Below, piece by piece: positions 24,302 to 32,605 of a DNA stretch of 64,000 bases. How positions within the stretch are numbered: position 1 is the first letter of the stretch; each line of letters begins with the position of its first letter. Origin of the DNA: Aurantiacibacter odishensis (lineage in GTDB: Bacteria > Pseudomonadota > Alphaproteobacteria > Sphingomonadales > Sphingomonadaceae); the NCBI RefSeq assembly GCF_003605195.1, contig NZ_QYOS01000024.1, positions 279,501 to 343,500 of the forward strand, written 5' to 3'. The notes below the pieces were generated by a model. That model did no database searches, was not told the DNA's origin, and saw only the letters and a program-made list of their open reading frames with translations. The translations under genes were made by a program, and so were the position numbers.

Positions 24302-26169
24302 CCCTCCGCAGTTTCCACCACGGCCAACACTGCCTCCACCTGCACCTGCGCGCCTTCGCTGGCGGAGAGCTGCGTCACCGTGCCGTCGAACGGCGCGGTG
24401 AGCGAGTGCTCCATCTTCATCGCTTCCAGCACCATCAGCCGCTGACCTGCTGTAACGCTGTCGCCCTCGGCCACATCGAGCGTGATGACCTTGCCCGGCA
24501 TGGGCGCGAGGATCGCGCCGTCGGCGGCTGCGGCTGCGCCCGTGCCGCGAGCGTCGCGGGCGAACTCGAAGCTCTGCCCGTCGGCGAAGACTACTGTGCG
24601 CGCTTCCTCGACAAAGCCGGTGGCGTGGGCCGCGTGCTGCTTGCCGCTGGCGATCACGGTGCGCGTCTCACCCTTGAATCCCAGCGTCGCGGCGATGCGG
24701 GGCGGGGCGTTGAGGCGGAAGCCCAGTGCGCTGGGCACCTGGTCGTCCATTGCCGCCATCAGTGTAAAGTCGGCAGCCGCCTGCCAGATCGTATCGTCCG
24801 GTTTCTCGTCGGCGACGAGGGTTTCCAGCTTGCGCTCGATAAAGCCTGTATCGAGGTTTCCTTCGCCGAAATCGTCGTCCAGCAAGGCGTTGGCGAGGAA
24901 AGCCGCGTTGGTCTTCACCGGCCAGATTTCCACGCTCTCGGTAATCGCAGCGAGCTCGTCGATCGCCTCGTCGCGCGTTTCGCCCCACGTAACCAGCTTG
25001 GCGACCATCGGATCGTAGTGCGGGGAGATAACGTCGCCCTCTTCCACGCCGGTTTCGATGCGGCCTGCCGTGCCAAGATCGAAATGATCGAGCGGGCCGG
25101 TCGAGGGCAGGAATCCGCTGGACGGATCCTCCGCATAAAGCCGCGCCTCGATGGCATGGCCGTTGATCGAAAGCTCGTCCTGTTTCAGCGGAATCGCCTC
25201 GCCCGCCGCCACGCGCAATTGCCATTCGACCAAGTCGACGCCGGTGATCTCCTCGGTGACGGGATGCTCCACCTGCAGGCGGGTGTTCATCTCCATGAAG
25301 AAGATGCGGTCAGCTCGCAGCCCTTCGCTGGCATCGGCGATGAATTCGATGGTGCCCGCGCCTTCGTAGTCCACCGCTTTTGCCGCGCGCACGGCGGCGG
25401 CGCAGATTTCCTCGCGCGTCGCCTCGTCCATGCCCGGCGCAGGGGCTTCCTCGATCACCTTCTGGTGACGGCGCTGGAGCGAGCAGTCGCGTTCGAACAG
25501 GTGGACGACATTGCCGTGGCTGTCGCCGAACACCTGCACCTCGATATGACGGGGCGAGGTGATCCACTTTTCCAGCAGCACTTCATCGTTGGAAAAGCTG
25601 GCCTTGGCCTCGCGGCGGCAGCTTTGCAGCATGGCCTCGAAGTCCTCGGCGCTATCGACCTTGCGCATCCCCTTGCCGCCGCCGCCAGCCACGGCCTTGA
25701 TGAGGACGGGATAGCCGATGGCATCGGCCTCTTTCTTCAGGCGCTCAACCGACTGGTCCTTGCCCAGATAGCCCGGCGTCACCGGCACGCCTGCCTCCTG
25801 CATCAGCGTTTTCGCGGCATCCTTCAGGCCCATCGCCTCGATGCTGGAGGGTTTCGGGCCGACCCAGATCAGCCCCGCATCGATCACGGCCTGCGCGAAG
25901 CCGGCGTTTTCCGACAGGAAGCCGTAGCCCGGATGGATCGCCTCCGCGCCCGTCTCCTTTGCCGCCGCGATAATCTTCTCGCCGACGAGGTAGCTTTCGG
26001 CAGCCGGCGAGGGGCCGATGTGCACAGCCTCGTCCGCTTGGCGAACGTGCAGCGCCTTGGCATCGGCATCGGAGTAGACCGCCACGGTGGCGATCCCCAT
26101 GTCGCGGGCGGTGCGGATGATGCGGCAGGCGATCTCGCCGCGGTTGGCTATGAGCAGCTTTGAAATCAT
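24298..26169 (-). CDS. Acetyl/propionyl/methylcrotonyl-CoA carboxylase alpha subunit (biotin carboxylase + BCCP)
   Basis: The 623 residues combine an N-terminal biotin carboxylase with ATP-grasp (about 1-445, including AVAGGGGKGMRKV, EVQVFGDSHGN, MNTRLQVEHPVTE), a linker domain and a C-terminal biotinyl domain with EAMKMEH, whose Lys carries biotin. Layout and length fit alpha subunits of methylcrotonyl- or propionyl-CoA carboxylases. The substrate is set by the beta subunit, which is not in the window, so the exact enzyme is unresolved. The ATG at 26169 is preferred over an upstream alternative at 26187. Confidence 0.9.
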   Translation of the reverse strand: MISKLLIANRGEIACRIIRTARDMGIATVAVYSDADAKALHVRQADEAVHIGPSPAAESYLVGEKIIAAAKETGAEAIHPGYGFLSENAGFAQAVIDAGLIWVGPKPSSIEAMGLKDAAKTLMQEAGVPVTPGYLGKDQSVERLKKEADAIGYPVLIKAVAGGGGKGMRKVDSAEDFEAMLQSCRREAKASFSNDEVLLEKWITSPRHIEVQVFGDSHGNVVHLFERDCSLQRRHQKVIEEAPAPGMDEATREEICAAAVRAAKAVDYEGAGTIEFIADASEGLRADRIFFMEMNTRLQVEHPVTEEITGVDLVEWQLRVAAGEAIPLKQDELSINGHAIEARLYAEDPSSGFLPSTGPLDHFDLGTAGRIETGVEEGDVISPHYDPMVAKLVTWGETRDEAIDELAAITESVEIWPVKTNAAFLANALLDDDFGEGNLDTGFIERKLETLVADEKPDDTIWQAAADFTLMAAMDDQVPSALGFRLNAPPRIAATLGFKGETRTVIASGKQHAAHATGFVEEARTVVFADGQSFEFARDARGTGAAAAADGAILAPMPGKVITLDVAEGDSVTAGQRLMVLEAMKMEHSLTAPFDGTVTQLSASEGAQVQVEAVLAVVETAEG

Positions 26170-26215
26170 GCCCCTGCTTCTCCGCATATCGTTACAATTG
26201 CAACCTGAAACCCGG

Positions 26216-27322
26216 TCAATCGTCCTTGCGCCTTATGCCTTCATCGCGCAGCGGCGTGTCGGGCACGCCCGCCACCGGGCCAGCCATGCGCGCCGCGACC
26301 AGCAGTTGCCCACGGGTCCATTTCGGCTCGAACTGAGGCGGGTAGGAGCCGCGTACGGTCTCCTTCAGTGCCCTGGCGACATGGCCCAGCTTTGCCGGGA
26401 AACTGACGCGCACGCGGTGGTCCCACGCCGCATCGCCGCGCGCCACCACCTTTTCGCCGATCGCGCCGTATATGTTTGCGGCAGACAGCACGGCCCAGCG
26501 CTGGCGGAACTTCAGCCGCCCGGCACCGATGCGCGCCTGTGCATCGTGCACCCGCGCAATGCCCACCAGCCGCCCGGCCAGTTGCACCAGTTCCTCGCGG
26601 TAGGCGGGTTTCATCAACTGGCCCGGCGGAATGTCCATTTCCACCAGCCATTCCTCGGGGATGTAGCAGCGCCCGGCAGCGTCATCGTCCCAGATGTCGC
26701 GCGCAATGTTGTTGAGCTGGAAGGCAAGTCCGAGGTCGCAGGCGCGATCGAGCGTTTCGGTCGCATCGCTGGGAACGCCCATCACTTTCGCCATCATCAC
26801 GCCGACAGCGCCCGCCACATGATAGCAGTAGCGCATCAGGTCGCCCTCGGTGCGCGGCCGCCAGCCGTCGGCGTCGAGTGCGAAGCCGTCGATCACATCG
26901 TCGCACATTTCGCGGGTAATGCCGGTTTCGGCAGCGACGAGGCCCAGCGCATCGAACGCGAGGTCCGCCGTGGGCTGACCGTCCAGCGCGCGGTGGGTGA
27001 GAATGCGGATCGCCTCGACCCGGTCCTTCGCGCTCGCCTGGTCCAGCTTCAGGTCGCGGGCACCGTCTTTGAAGCCGTATTCCTGCCCATCGGCTATGTC
27101 GTCACACCGTCGGCACCAGGCGTAAAGCAGGTGGGCGCGTTCCCGCGTTGCCTTGTCGAACAGCCAGCTTGCCACGGTGAAACTCTTCGAGCCTTCCGCG
27201 ATGCTTTCGCTGGCCCGGGCCACCAATGCCGCGCGCGAACGGCCACCGCCCGCTTGGCGCGGCGTAGCCCTTACCAGCTGGCTGGAGACCAGCGGGCGCG
27301 GCCTGATGCGCTTGGTGCTCAA
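26216..27322 (-). CDS. crtB: Phytoene synthase CrtB
   Basis: CrtB condenses two geranylgeranyl diphosphates to phytoene, the first committed carotenoid step. The 368 residues contain both Asp-rich motifs (CRRCDDIADG and NNIARDIWDDDAAGRCYIP). The TTG start at 27322 overlaps the TGA of the preceding LOG gene (TTGA), and no ATG lies near the N-terminus, so coupled TTG initiation is likely. It is the last gene of the crtY-crtI-LOG-crtB run. Confidence 0.94.
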   Translation of the reverse strand: MSTKRIRPRPLVSSQLVRATPRQAGGGRSRAALVARASESIAEGSKSFTVASWLFDKATRERAHLLYAWCRRCDDIADGQEYGFKDGARDLKLDQASAKDRVEAIRILTHRALDGQPTADLAFDALGLVAAETGITREMCDDVIDGFALDADGWRPRTEGDLMRYCYHVAGAVGVMMAKVMGVPSDATETLDRACDLGLAFQLNNIARDIWDDDAAGRCYIPEEWLVEMDIPPGQLMKPAYREELVQLAGRLVGIARVHDAQARIGAGRLKFRQRWAVLSAANIYGAIGEKVVARGDAAWDHRVRVSFPAKLGHVARALKETVRGSYPPQFEPKWTRGQLLVAARMAGPVAGVPDTPLRDEGIRRKDD

Positions 27323-27912
27323 AGGTCCTCCGCGCGCATCTGCACGATGGTCTTGATGGGCTCGTAACTCGCCATTTTTCCGAGCAATTCCTCCAGCGTT
27401 TCGCCCACGATCAGGATATCGCGGTGCATTTCCCGGACAAAGCCGACATCGGCCATTTCACGGTTAAACGCTATTAGCCCGTCATAGTATCCGAATGCGT
27501 TAAGAAGGCCGACCGGGCTCTGGTGATAGCCCAGTTGCGCCCAGCTTACCGCTTCCCACAATTCGTCCAGCGTGCCCACGCCGCCCGGGAGGGTGACGAA
27601 GCCATCGGAGAGGTCGGTGAAGGCCTGTTTGCGCTGGTGCATGGTGTCGACCACGTGCAATTCGGTGCAATCGGTATTGGCCACTTCCATATCAACCAGC
27701 GCCTGAGGGATCACGCCGATCACTTCGCCGCCTGCTTCCAGTGCGGCATAGGCGACAGCGCCCATCAGCCCAGCCTTGCCGCCGCCGTAGACGACGCCCA
27801 CGCCCTGCTGGGCCAGCGTGGTGCCGACATGGCGGGCGAGTTCGATAAAGCGCGGATCGGCAGGCGTGGCGGAGCCGCAATAGACGGCGAGGCGTTTGAA
27901 ATTCTGAGACAT
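27319..27912 (-). CDS. LOG-family nucleoside 5'-monophosphate phosphoribohydrolase (TIGR00730)
   Basis: The 197 residues have the LOG signatures GGGKAGLMGAVA and PGGVGTLDELWE. The family (lysine-decarboxylase-like fold) cleaves cytokinin riboside or other nucleoside monophosphates to base and ribose 5-phosphate. It sits inside the carotenoid operon, 24 bp after crtI and overlapping crtB, an unexpected place for it. Confidence 0.9.
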   Translation of the reverse strand: MSQNFKRLAVYCGSATPADPRFIELARHVGTTLAQQGVGVVYGGGKAGLMGAVAYAALEAGGEVIGVIPQALVDMEVANTDCTELHVVDTMHQRKQAFTDLSDGFVTLPGGVGTLDELWEAVSWAQLGYHQSPVGLLNAFGYYDGLIAFNREMADVGFVREMHRDILIVGETLEELLGKMASYEPIKTIVQMRAEDL

Positions 27913-27936
27913 GATTTCAGCCCGTAACCGCAGCGG

Positions 27937-29433
27937 TCAGGATGACAAGTCCTCGATCATCAATCCCGCCGTCGCCTTGGCGCTGCCGACCACGCCGGGA
28001 ATCCCTGCGCCGGGGTGCGTGCCTGCGCCCACGAGATAGAAGTTCTCGATCACGTCGTCGCGGTTGTGGCCGCGGAAGAAGGCGCTCTGCCACAGCACCG
28101 GCTCGAGGCTGAAGGCGCTGCCCTGATGGGCGTTCAGGTCCACCGCGAAATCGAGCGGGGAATAGCTGAACTTGGTCACGATGCGGTCGTGGATATCGGG
28201 GATCAGGCGGCGGCCGACTTCATCGAGGATACGCTTCTCTAGTTCCGGCCCCACCTTGTCCCAGTCGATCGGCATCTTGCCGAGGTGTGCGACCGGCACC
28301 AGCGCGTAGAACGTGCTCATGCCCTCGGGCGCCATACTGGGATCGGTGACGGTGGGGTGGTGCAGGTAAATCGAGAAATCCGCCGGAAGAATGCCCTTGG
28401 AATAGATATCGTCCAGCAGGCCGTGATAGCGCGGGCCGAACAGGATCATGTGGTGCGGAATGCCCGGCCAGGTGCCCTCGATGCCGAAGTGGACGACGAA
28501 TAGCGAAGGCGAGAAGCTTTTCTTCTTCAATGACTTGGCCTGCGCTTTGCCGCGCTGGCTGTCGCCCAGCAGGTCCTTGTAGGAATGCATGATGTCGGCG
28601 TTGCTGGCCACGGCATCGAACTGCTGGCTCCACCCGCTGGCGGTGTGGACCGCCTTGGCACGGGTGCCCACGGTTTCCACGCGGGTGACGGCATCGCCCA
28701 CGCGCATGGTGCCGCCCAGCCGTTCGAAATGGCGGACCATCCCTGCGATCAGGCGGTTGGTGCCGCCGCGCGTCCACCACACGCCGCCGTCTTTCTCCAA
28801 CTTGTGGATCAGGGCGTAGATGCTGCTCGTCTTCATCGGGCTGCCGCCCACCAGCAGGGTGTGGAACGAGAGCGCCTCGCGCAGTTTCTCGTTCTTGATA
28901 TACTTCGCCACCATCGAATAGACGCTGCGCCACGCCTGCTTCTTCATCAGCGCGGGCGCGGCCTTGATCATGGACTTGAAATCGAGGAACGGCACGGTGC
29001 CGAGCTTGACGTAGCCTTCCTCGTAGACGCCCGCGGCATAGTCCAGGAAGCGGTCGTAACCCTGCACGTCGGCCGGCTCCAGCTTCATGATCTCCTTGCG
29101 CAGGTCCTCCTCGTCATTGGAATAGTCGAAGTTGGTGCCGTCGGGCCAGTTGAGCCGGTAGAAGGGCATCACCTTCATCAGCTCCAGGTCCTCGTCCATG
29201 TCGTGGCCGGTGATTTCCCACAGCTCGCGCAGGCAATCCGGATCGGTCACGACGGTGGGGCCGGCGTCGAAGGTGAAGCCGTCCTTTTCCCAGTAGTAGG
29301 CGCGGCCACCGGGCTTGTCGCGGCCCTCCACAACGGTGGTGGCGATACCGGCGCTCTGCAGACGGATGGCGAGCGCCATGCCGCCGAAACCGGCGCCTAT
29401 CACGCATGCAGTCTTGCCTTCTGGGGTCGTCAT
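27937..29433 (-). CDS. crtI: Phytoene desaturase CrtI
   Basis: CrtI converts phytoene to lycopene by successive FAD-dependent desaturations at the membrane. The 498 residues open with VIGAGFGGMALAIRLQSAG (dinucleotide fold) and end with the bacterial CrtI signature around GAGTHPGAGIPGVVGSAKAT. The ATG overlaps the crtY TGA (ATGA). Confidence 0.96.
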   Translation of the reverse strand: MTTPEGKTACVIGAGFGGMALAIRLQSAGIATTVVEGRDKPGGRAYYWEKDGFTFDAGPTVVTDPDCLRELWEITGHDMDEDLELMKVMPFYRLNWPDGTNFDYSNDEEDLRKEIMKLEPADVQGYDRFLDYAAGVYEEGYVKLGTVPFLDFKSMIKAAPALMKKQAWRSVYSMVAKYIKNEKLREALSFHTLLVGGSPMKTSSIYALIHKLEKDGGVWWTRGGTNRLIAGMVRHFERLGGTMRVGDAVTRVETVGTRAKAVHTASGWSQQFDAVASNADIMHSYKDLLGDSQRGKAQAKSLKKKSFSPSLFVVHFGIEGTWPGIPHHMILFGPRYHGLLDDIYSKGILPADFSIYLHHPTVTDPSMAPEGMSTFYALVPVAHLGKMPIDWDKVGPELEKRILDEVGRRLIPDIHDRIVTKFSYSPLDFAVDLNAHQGSAFSLEPVLWQSAFFRGHNRDDVIENFYLVGAGTHPGAGIPGVVGSAKATAGLMIEDLSS

Positions 29434-30644
29434 CAGGTGTCCTTCCGGGAGGGGTCAGTCAGGGGCGGGGCCTTCGACATGAGGGCGCCGATGCCACGAG
29501 TAATGGGTATGGGCGGCTTTCCCGCCAGCACGCGCAGCTTGTCGAGCAGGGTGGAGCGGCCTGCGTAGAACCGCTCGATCAGCGGCTCTCGCAAGCGATA
29601 GAAGCGTTCGAACACGCGGTAGCGTTCCCGCGGGCGCGCGCCGCAGAACAGCATCGTGCCCAGCATCCGGTAATGGCCCATGCGGGACCAGTGCCGCCGC
29701 GCCCGCGCCTCCAGCTTGGCGGCCATCTGGTCGCCCGGCAGGTCCGCATCCGCCGCCACGGCCAACGCCACTTCGACGGCGATAGGCAGGGTGTAGCTGG
29801 TGAGCGGGTGGACGAAGCCGCCGCGCGCGCCGGCCTGCGCCACGCCTTCGACGCGGTGCTGGCGCTGGAACGCGGAGAAATCCCCGCCGGTGATGACGGG
29901 CAGCACGCCGGTTTCGAAGCCAACCGGATCGCCGGTCCAGCCCATCTGTCGCTGGTATTCGTCAATCCGCGCTGAAAGGGCCGAGCGATCGAGCTGCGGC
30001 TTGTCGGCGTAATAGGTGTCCTCGATGAACAGGTCGTGCGAACCCAGCGGCAGGACGTAGACGAAGCGGTAGGCCCCGCCGTTGCCGTGCGGCGCACGCT
30101 GGTCGACATGCGCGTCCATGATCGTAGGGCGGGCCACGCCATGCGGCTCGGGCGTGCGCAGGTGGCGGCCCATGAACACCTGCCAGCCGCCCTCCAGTGT
30201 ATTCGTGGGCGTGAAACCGCGGCAATCGATGACGCTGCGCGCGGTGATGCGCCTGCCGTCCGCCAGTTCCACACCGGCCGTATCTACGGCAGAAACCTCA
30301 GTCCCTGTGATTACGGTGCCCGCGGGCAGGTCGCGTTCCAGCCGGGCGGCGAAATCCGGACTGGCGAGCGAGACGTAGGACGATTTCAGGTGGCGCAGGT
30401 ATTTGGGGAAGCGGACGTGGTAGCCGTCGTTCCACTCGGTAGTGCGGAAACCATCCATCAGCGCTGCGCCTTCGGCCGAAAGGTCGGTGCCGAACCAGCT
30501 CCAGCGGTGGTTGCCGCCGAGAGCATCGCCCGCTTCCATTAGTTTCACGGATACGTCGGGCCGGTGCACGGCCAGCGCCAGCGCAATCAGCCCGCCGGAC
30601 AGGCCGCCACCTACAATGGCAATATCGCAATCGCGCCCGCTCAT
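29433..30644 (-). CDS. crtY: Lycopene beta-cyclase CrtY
   Basis: CrtY forms beta-ionone rings on lycopene to give beta-carotene. From the ATG at 30644 the protein is 403 residues, starting with the FAD motif DIAIVGGGLSGGLIALAL, and containing HRWSWFGTDL and MDAHVDQ typical of the CrtY class. The open frame upstream to 30788 is not coding; it crosses the divergent promoter region. First gene of the carotenoid operon. crtZ or crtW are not in the window. Confidence 0.93.
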   Translation of the reverse strand: MSGRDCDIAIVGGGLSGGLIALALAVHRPDVSVKLMEAGDALGGNHRWSWFGTDLSAEGAALMDGFRTTEWNDGYHVRFPKYLRHLKSSYVSLASPDFAARLERDLPAGTVITGTEVSAVDTAGVELADGRRITARSVIDCRGFTPTNTLEGGWQVFMGRHLRTPEPHGVARPTIMDAHVDQRAPHGNGGAYRFVYVLPLGSHDLFIEDTYYADKPQLDRSALSARIDEYQRQMGWTGDPVGFETGVLPVITGGDFSAFQRQHRVEGVAQAGARGGFVHPLTSYTLPIAVEVALAVAADADLPGDQMAAKLEARARRHWSRMGHYRMLGTMLFCGARPRERYRVFERFYRLREPLIERFYAGRSTLLDKLRVLAGKPPIPITRGIGALMSKAPPLTDPSRKDT

Positions 30645-30726
30645 TTCGCCAACTGCCTTAGCGGAATGGCGAGGCCGTGCAATCACAGCCCTTGGTCCCG
30701 CGTCGATTTGCCGAGGGGGCGGCGAA

Positions 30727-30751
30727 GGAACCGCGCGGGGAACCGCCCGTT
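30727..30751 (+). promoter_or_regulatory. EcfG-type general-stress promoter of the MipA/OmpV gene
   Basis: GGAAC, 16 bp, CGTT is an exact match to the alphaproteobacterial EcfG consensus, 27 bp before the ATG at 30779 and correctly oriented. Confidence 0.6.
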
Positions 30752-30778
30752 CATGTTGCAAACAAGACGGGAAAATCC

Positions 30779-31675
30779 ATGAAGACACGCTTTCTTTCGC
30801 CTGCCGCCATCGCCTGCGGCACCTTGCTTTCCGCCCTCTCCGCCAGCCCGGCGCTGGCGCAGGACGATGTGGAGGTGCAGGGCCCGCCCGATATAAGCAT
30901 GGAAGATACCGTCTTCGCTGGAGACTACCTCTCGGTAGGCGCGGGCGTGGCGCTCAATCCGTCCTACTCAGGTTCCGACGATTACGTGTTCACTGTGCTG
31001 CCGATCGTGCAAGGCTCGCTGGGCGGCGTCGACATCAATCCGCGCGCAGGCGGCGTAACGCTGGACTTCGTGCAGGACCCCGCTGAAGGCGTGGGGCTGG
31101 ACCTTGGCGTCGCGGGACGGCTGCGCGCGAATCGCGCCAGCCAGATCGAGGACGAGGTCGTCATCGACTACGGAGAGCTGGACCGCGCCATCGAAGTCGG
31201 CCCCAGCGTGGGCGTGAACTTCCCTGCCGTGCTCAATCCTTATGACAACATCCGCGTGGGCGTGGATGCCATGTGGGATATAAACGGCGCGCACGGCGGC
31301 ATGACCGTGTCACCTTCCGTAAGCTATTCCACCCCGCTCAGCCGCTCGCTTTTTGCCAACCTCTCGGTTTCGACCGAATGGGCGGACGCGGATTTCCAGG
31401 ATTACTATTTCCGCGTGGACGATGCCGCCTTCATCGGTGACGGCGTTGCCCCGCTGCCGGAATTCGAACCGCGCGGGGGCGGCTTCACCAGCGCGGGCGT
31501 AAACCTGCTGCTGGGGATCGACCTCGATGGCGATATCGCCAACGGCGGCCTCGGGCTGGTGGTGATCGGCGGCTATTCCCGCGTGCTGGGCGATGCCGCC
31601 GATACCCCGTTCACCGATATTCGCGGCAGCAAGAACCAGTTCCTAGGCGCTGTCGGCATCGGTTACACCTTCTAG
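30779..31675 (+). CDS. MipA/OmpV-family outer-membrane protein
   Basis: The ATG at 30779 gives 298 residues with a signal peptide ending SASPALAQ. The rest has alternating beta strands and ends in aromatic residues (GAVGIGYTF) like an outer-membrane barrel. YLSVGAGVALNPSYSGSDDY and the C-terminus match MipA/OmpV, a family associated with MltA interaction or porin function. The longer frame upstream is noncoding. It is divergent from the carotenoid operon. Confidence 0.88.
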   Translation: MKTRFLSPAAIACGTLLSALSASPALAQDDVEVQGPPDISMEDTVFAGDYLSVGAGVALNPSYSGSDDYVFTVLPIVQGSLGGVDINPRAGGVTLDFVQDPAEGVGLDLGVAGRLRANRASQIEDEVVIDYGELDRAIEVGPSVGVNFPAVLNPYDNIRVGVDAMWDINGAHGGMTVSPSVSYSTPLSRSLFANLSVSTEWADADFQDYYFRVDDAAFIGDGVAPLPEFEPRGGGFTSAGVNLLLGIDLDGDIANGGLGLVVIGGYSRVLGDAADTPFTDIRGSKNQFLGAVGIGYTF

Positions 31676-31691
31676 GCTTTCTGCCTCTCTC

Positions 31692-32006
31692 CTATTGCGC
31701 CGCCACGGCCTGCTCGGCTGCGGCGGCGAGTTCATGCAAGGCGCGCATGTGGCGGGCAAAGGCCTTGCGGCCCTTTGGCGTCAACTGCGCCCAGGTGCGC
31801 TGCCGACCGTCGCGCGCGGCCTTGCTGATCTTCACATAGCCCGCATCCGACAGGGCCGAGAGGTGTTTCGACAGCACAGAATCGCTTACCTCCACAAGCT
31901 CGCGGATCGTGGCGAATTCGGCTTCCTCCACCTTGCCCAGCATGGCCGCGATCTGCAGCCGGGCGGGTGCGTGCAGGGCGGGGTCGATATCGCCTGCAGC
32001 GCTCAT
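31692..32006 (-). CDS. Winged-helix transcriptional regulator (HTH_34/MarR-like)
   Basis: The 104-residue protein has a winged helix: the HTH is FATIRELVEVSDSVLSKHLSALSDAGYVKISK and the wing is RQRTWAQLTPKG. No effector domain is visible. It overlaps the preceding membrane-protein gene by 4 bp (ATGA), and the pair lies just downstream of three palindromic sites at 32469-32539, so it is probably an autorepressor of the pair. Confidence 0.82.
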   Translation of the reverse strand: MSAAGDIDPALHAPARLQIAAMLGKVEEAEFATIRELVEVSDSVLSKHLSALSDAGYVKISKAARDGRQRTWAQLTPKGRKAFARHMRALHELAAAAEQAVAAQ

Positions 32007-32452
32007 GCCGCGCCCCCATCGGACAGTTCCTGGCGATAGAGCTTTTGCCACCACAGGCTGCCCAGTGTGCAGGCCACGAAGGTAACAGATGCCGCAAGTA
32101 GGGCTGTAGGCGAGGGGGCCGGTTCGCCGCGCGCGGTGAAAGACACTACGGCCATTGCACCCGCCACGGCGACAAGGCCGAACAGCACGAGCTTGGGACG
32201 GGTTCCCTGCCAGCCGGACACGAACATGCCATAGCGCTTTTTGTCGTCATGGATGATCCACGCCATCGTGGCAGCGGCGATCATCACGCACACGATCATG
32301 CCCGCGAAGGGCAGGGATACGCCGAAGATGAAGGTGGCCTCGAGCAAGCCGAAAAGGGCGTGCCGCCACAATGGCCATTGCGACCGCTGTGCCAGCTTGC
32401 CGCGGGTGTGACGCACCGCATCCAGCGAGGCGAGAGCTTCATTCCTGTCCAT
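32003..32452 (-). CDS. Small membrane protein paired with winged-helix regulator
   Basis: The 149 residues have a soluble N-terminal 30 residues, then about four membrane segments (ALFGLLEATFIFGVSLPFA, GMIVCVMIAAATMAWII, LVLFGLVAVAGAMAVV and LLAASVTFVACTLGSLWW). No family is recognised with confidence. It is translated just ahead of the regulator gene and presumably co-regulated with it; the inducing signal is unknown. Confidence 0.7.
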   Translation of the reverse strand: MDRNEALASLDAVRHTRGKLAQRSQWPLWRHALFGLLEATFIFGVSLPFAGMIVCVMIAAATMAWIIHDDKKRYGMFVSGWQGTRPKLVLFGLVAVAGAMAVVSFTARGEPAPSPTALLAASVTFVACTLGSLWWQKLYRQELSDGGAA

Positions 32453-32468
32453 GATCGGGAACTCCTTA

Positions 32469-32539
32469 ACTTTCCAATGTGGAAAGCGATAGGCGTAACT
32501 TTCCGATTTGGCAAGTCAAAACTTTCCAGCGTGGAAAGT
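32469..32539. promoter_or_regulatory. Three tandem palindromic operators upstream of the membrane protein/regulator pair
   Basis: Three 19-bp palindromes with the pattern ACTTTCCA-N3-TGGAAAGT lie at 32469-32487 (one end base off), 32498-32516 (two inner differences) and 32521-32539 (perfect). They begin 17 bp upstream of the ATG at 32452. Dyad symmetry and copy number indicate cooperative binding by a dimeric winged-helix regulator, most simply the one at 31692. Confidence 0.8.
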
Positions 32540-32545
32540 GAACCA

Positions 32546-32580
32546 CGAAAAAGGGGGAGCAACCCTGCGGCTGCTCCCCC
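32546..32580 (-). terminator. Rho-independent terminator of the S9 peptidase gene
   Basis: On the minus strand GGGGGAGCA and TGCTCCCCC form a 9-bp stem around a 10-base loop, followed by TTTTT. It lies 26 bp after the S9 peptidase stop and insulates that gene from the regulator pair downstream. Confidence 0.85.
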
Positions 32581-32605
32581 GTTATTAGTCTGTTTGTCAA
32601 AGAAA

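Noticed and set aside
24100-26163. 687-codon plus-strand open frame opposite the carboxylase gene
   Set aside because: It is antisense shadow caused by high-GC third positions; the minus frame encodes a complete biotin-dependent carboxylase subunit.
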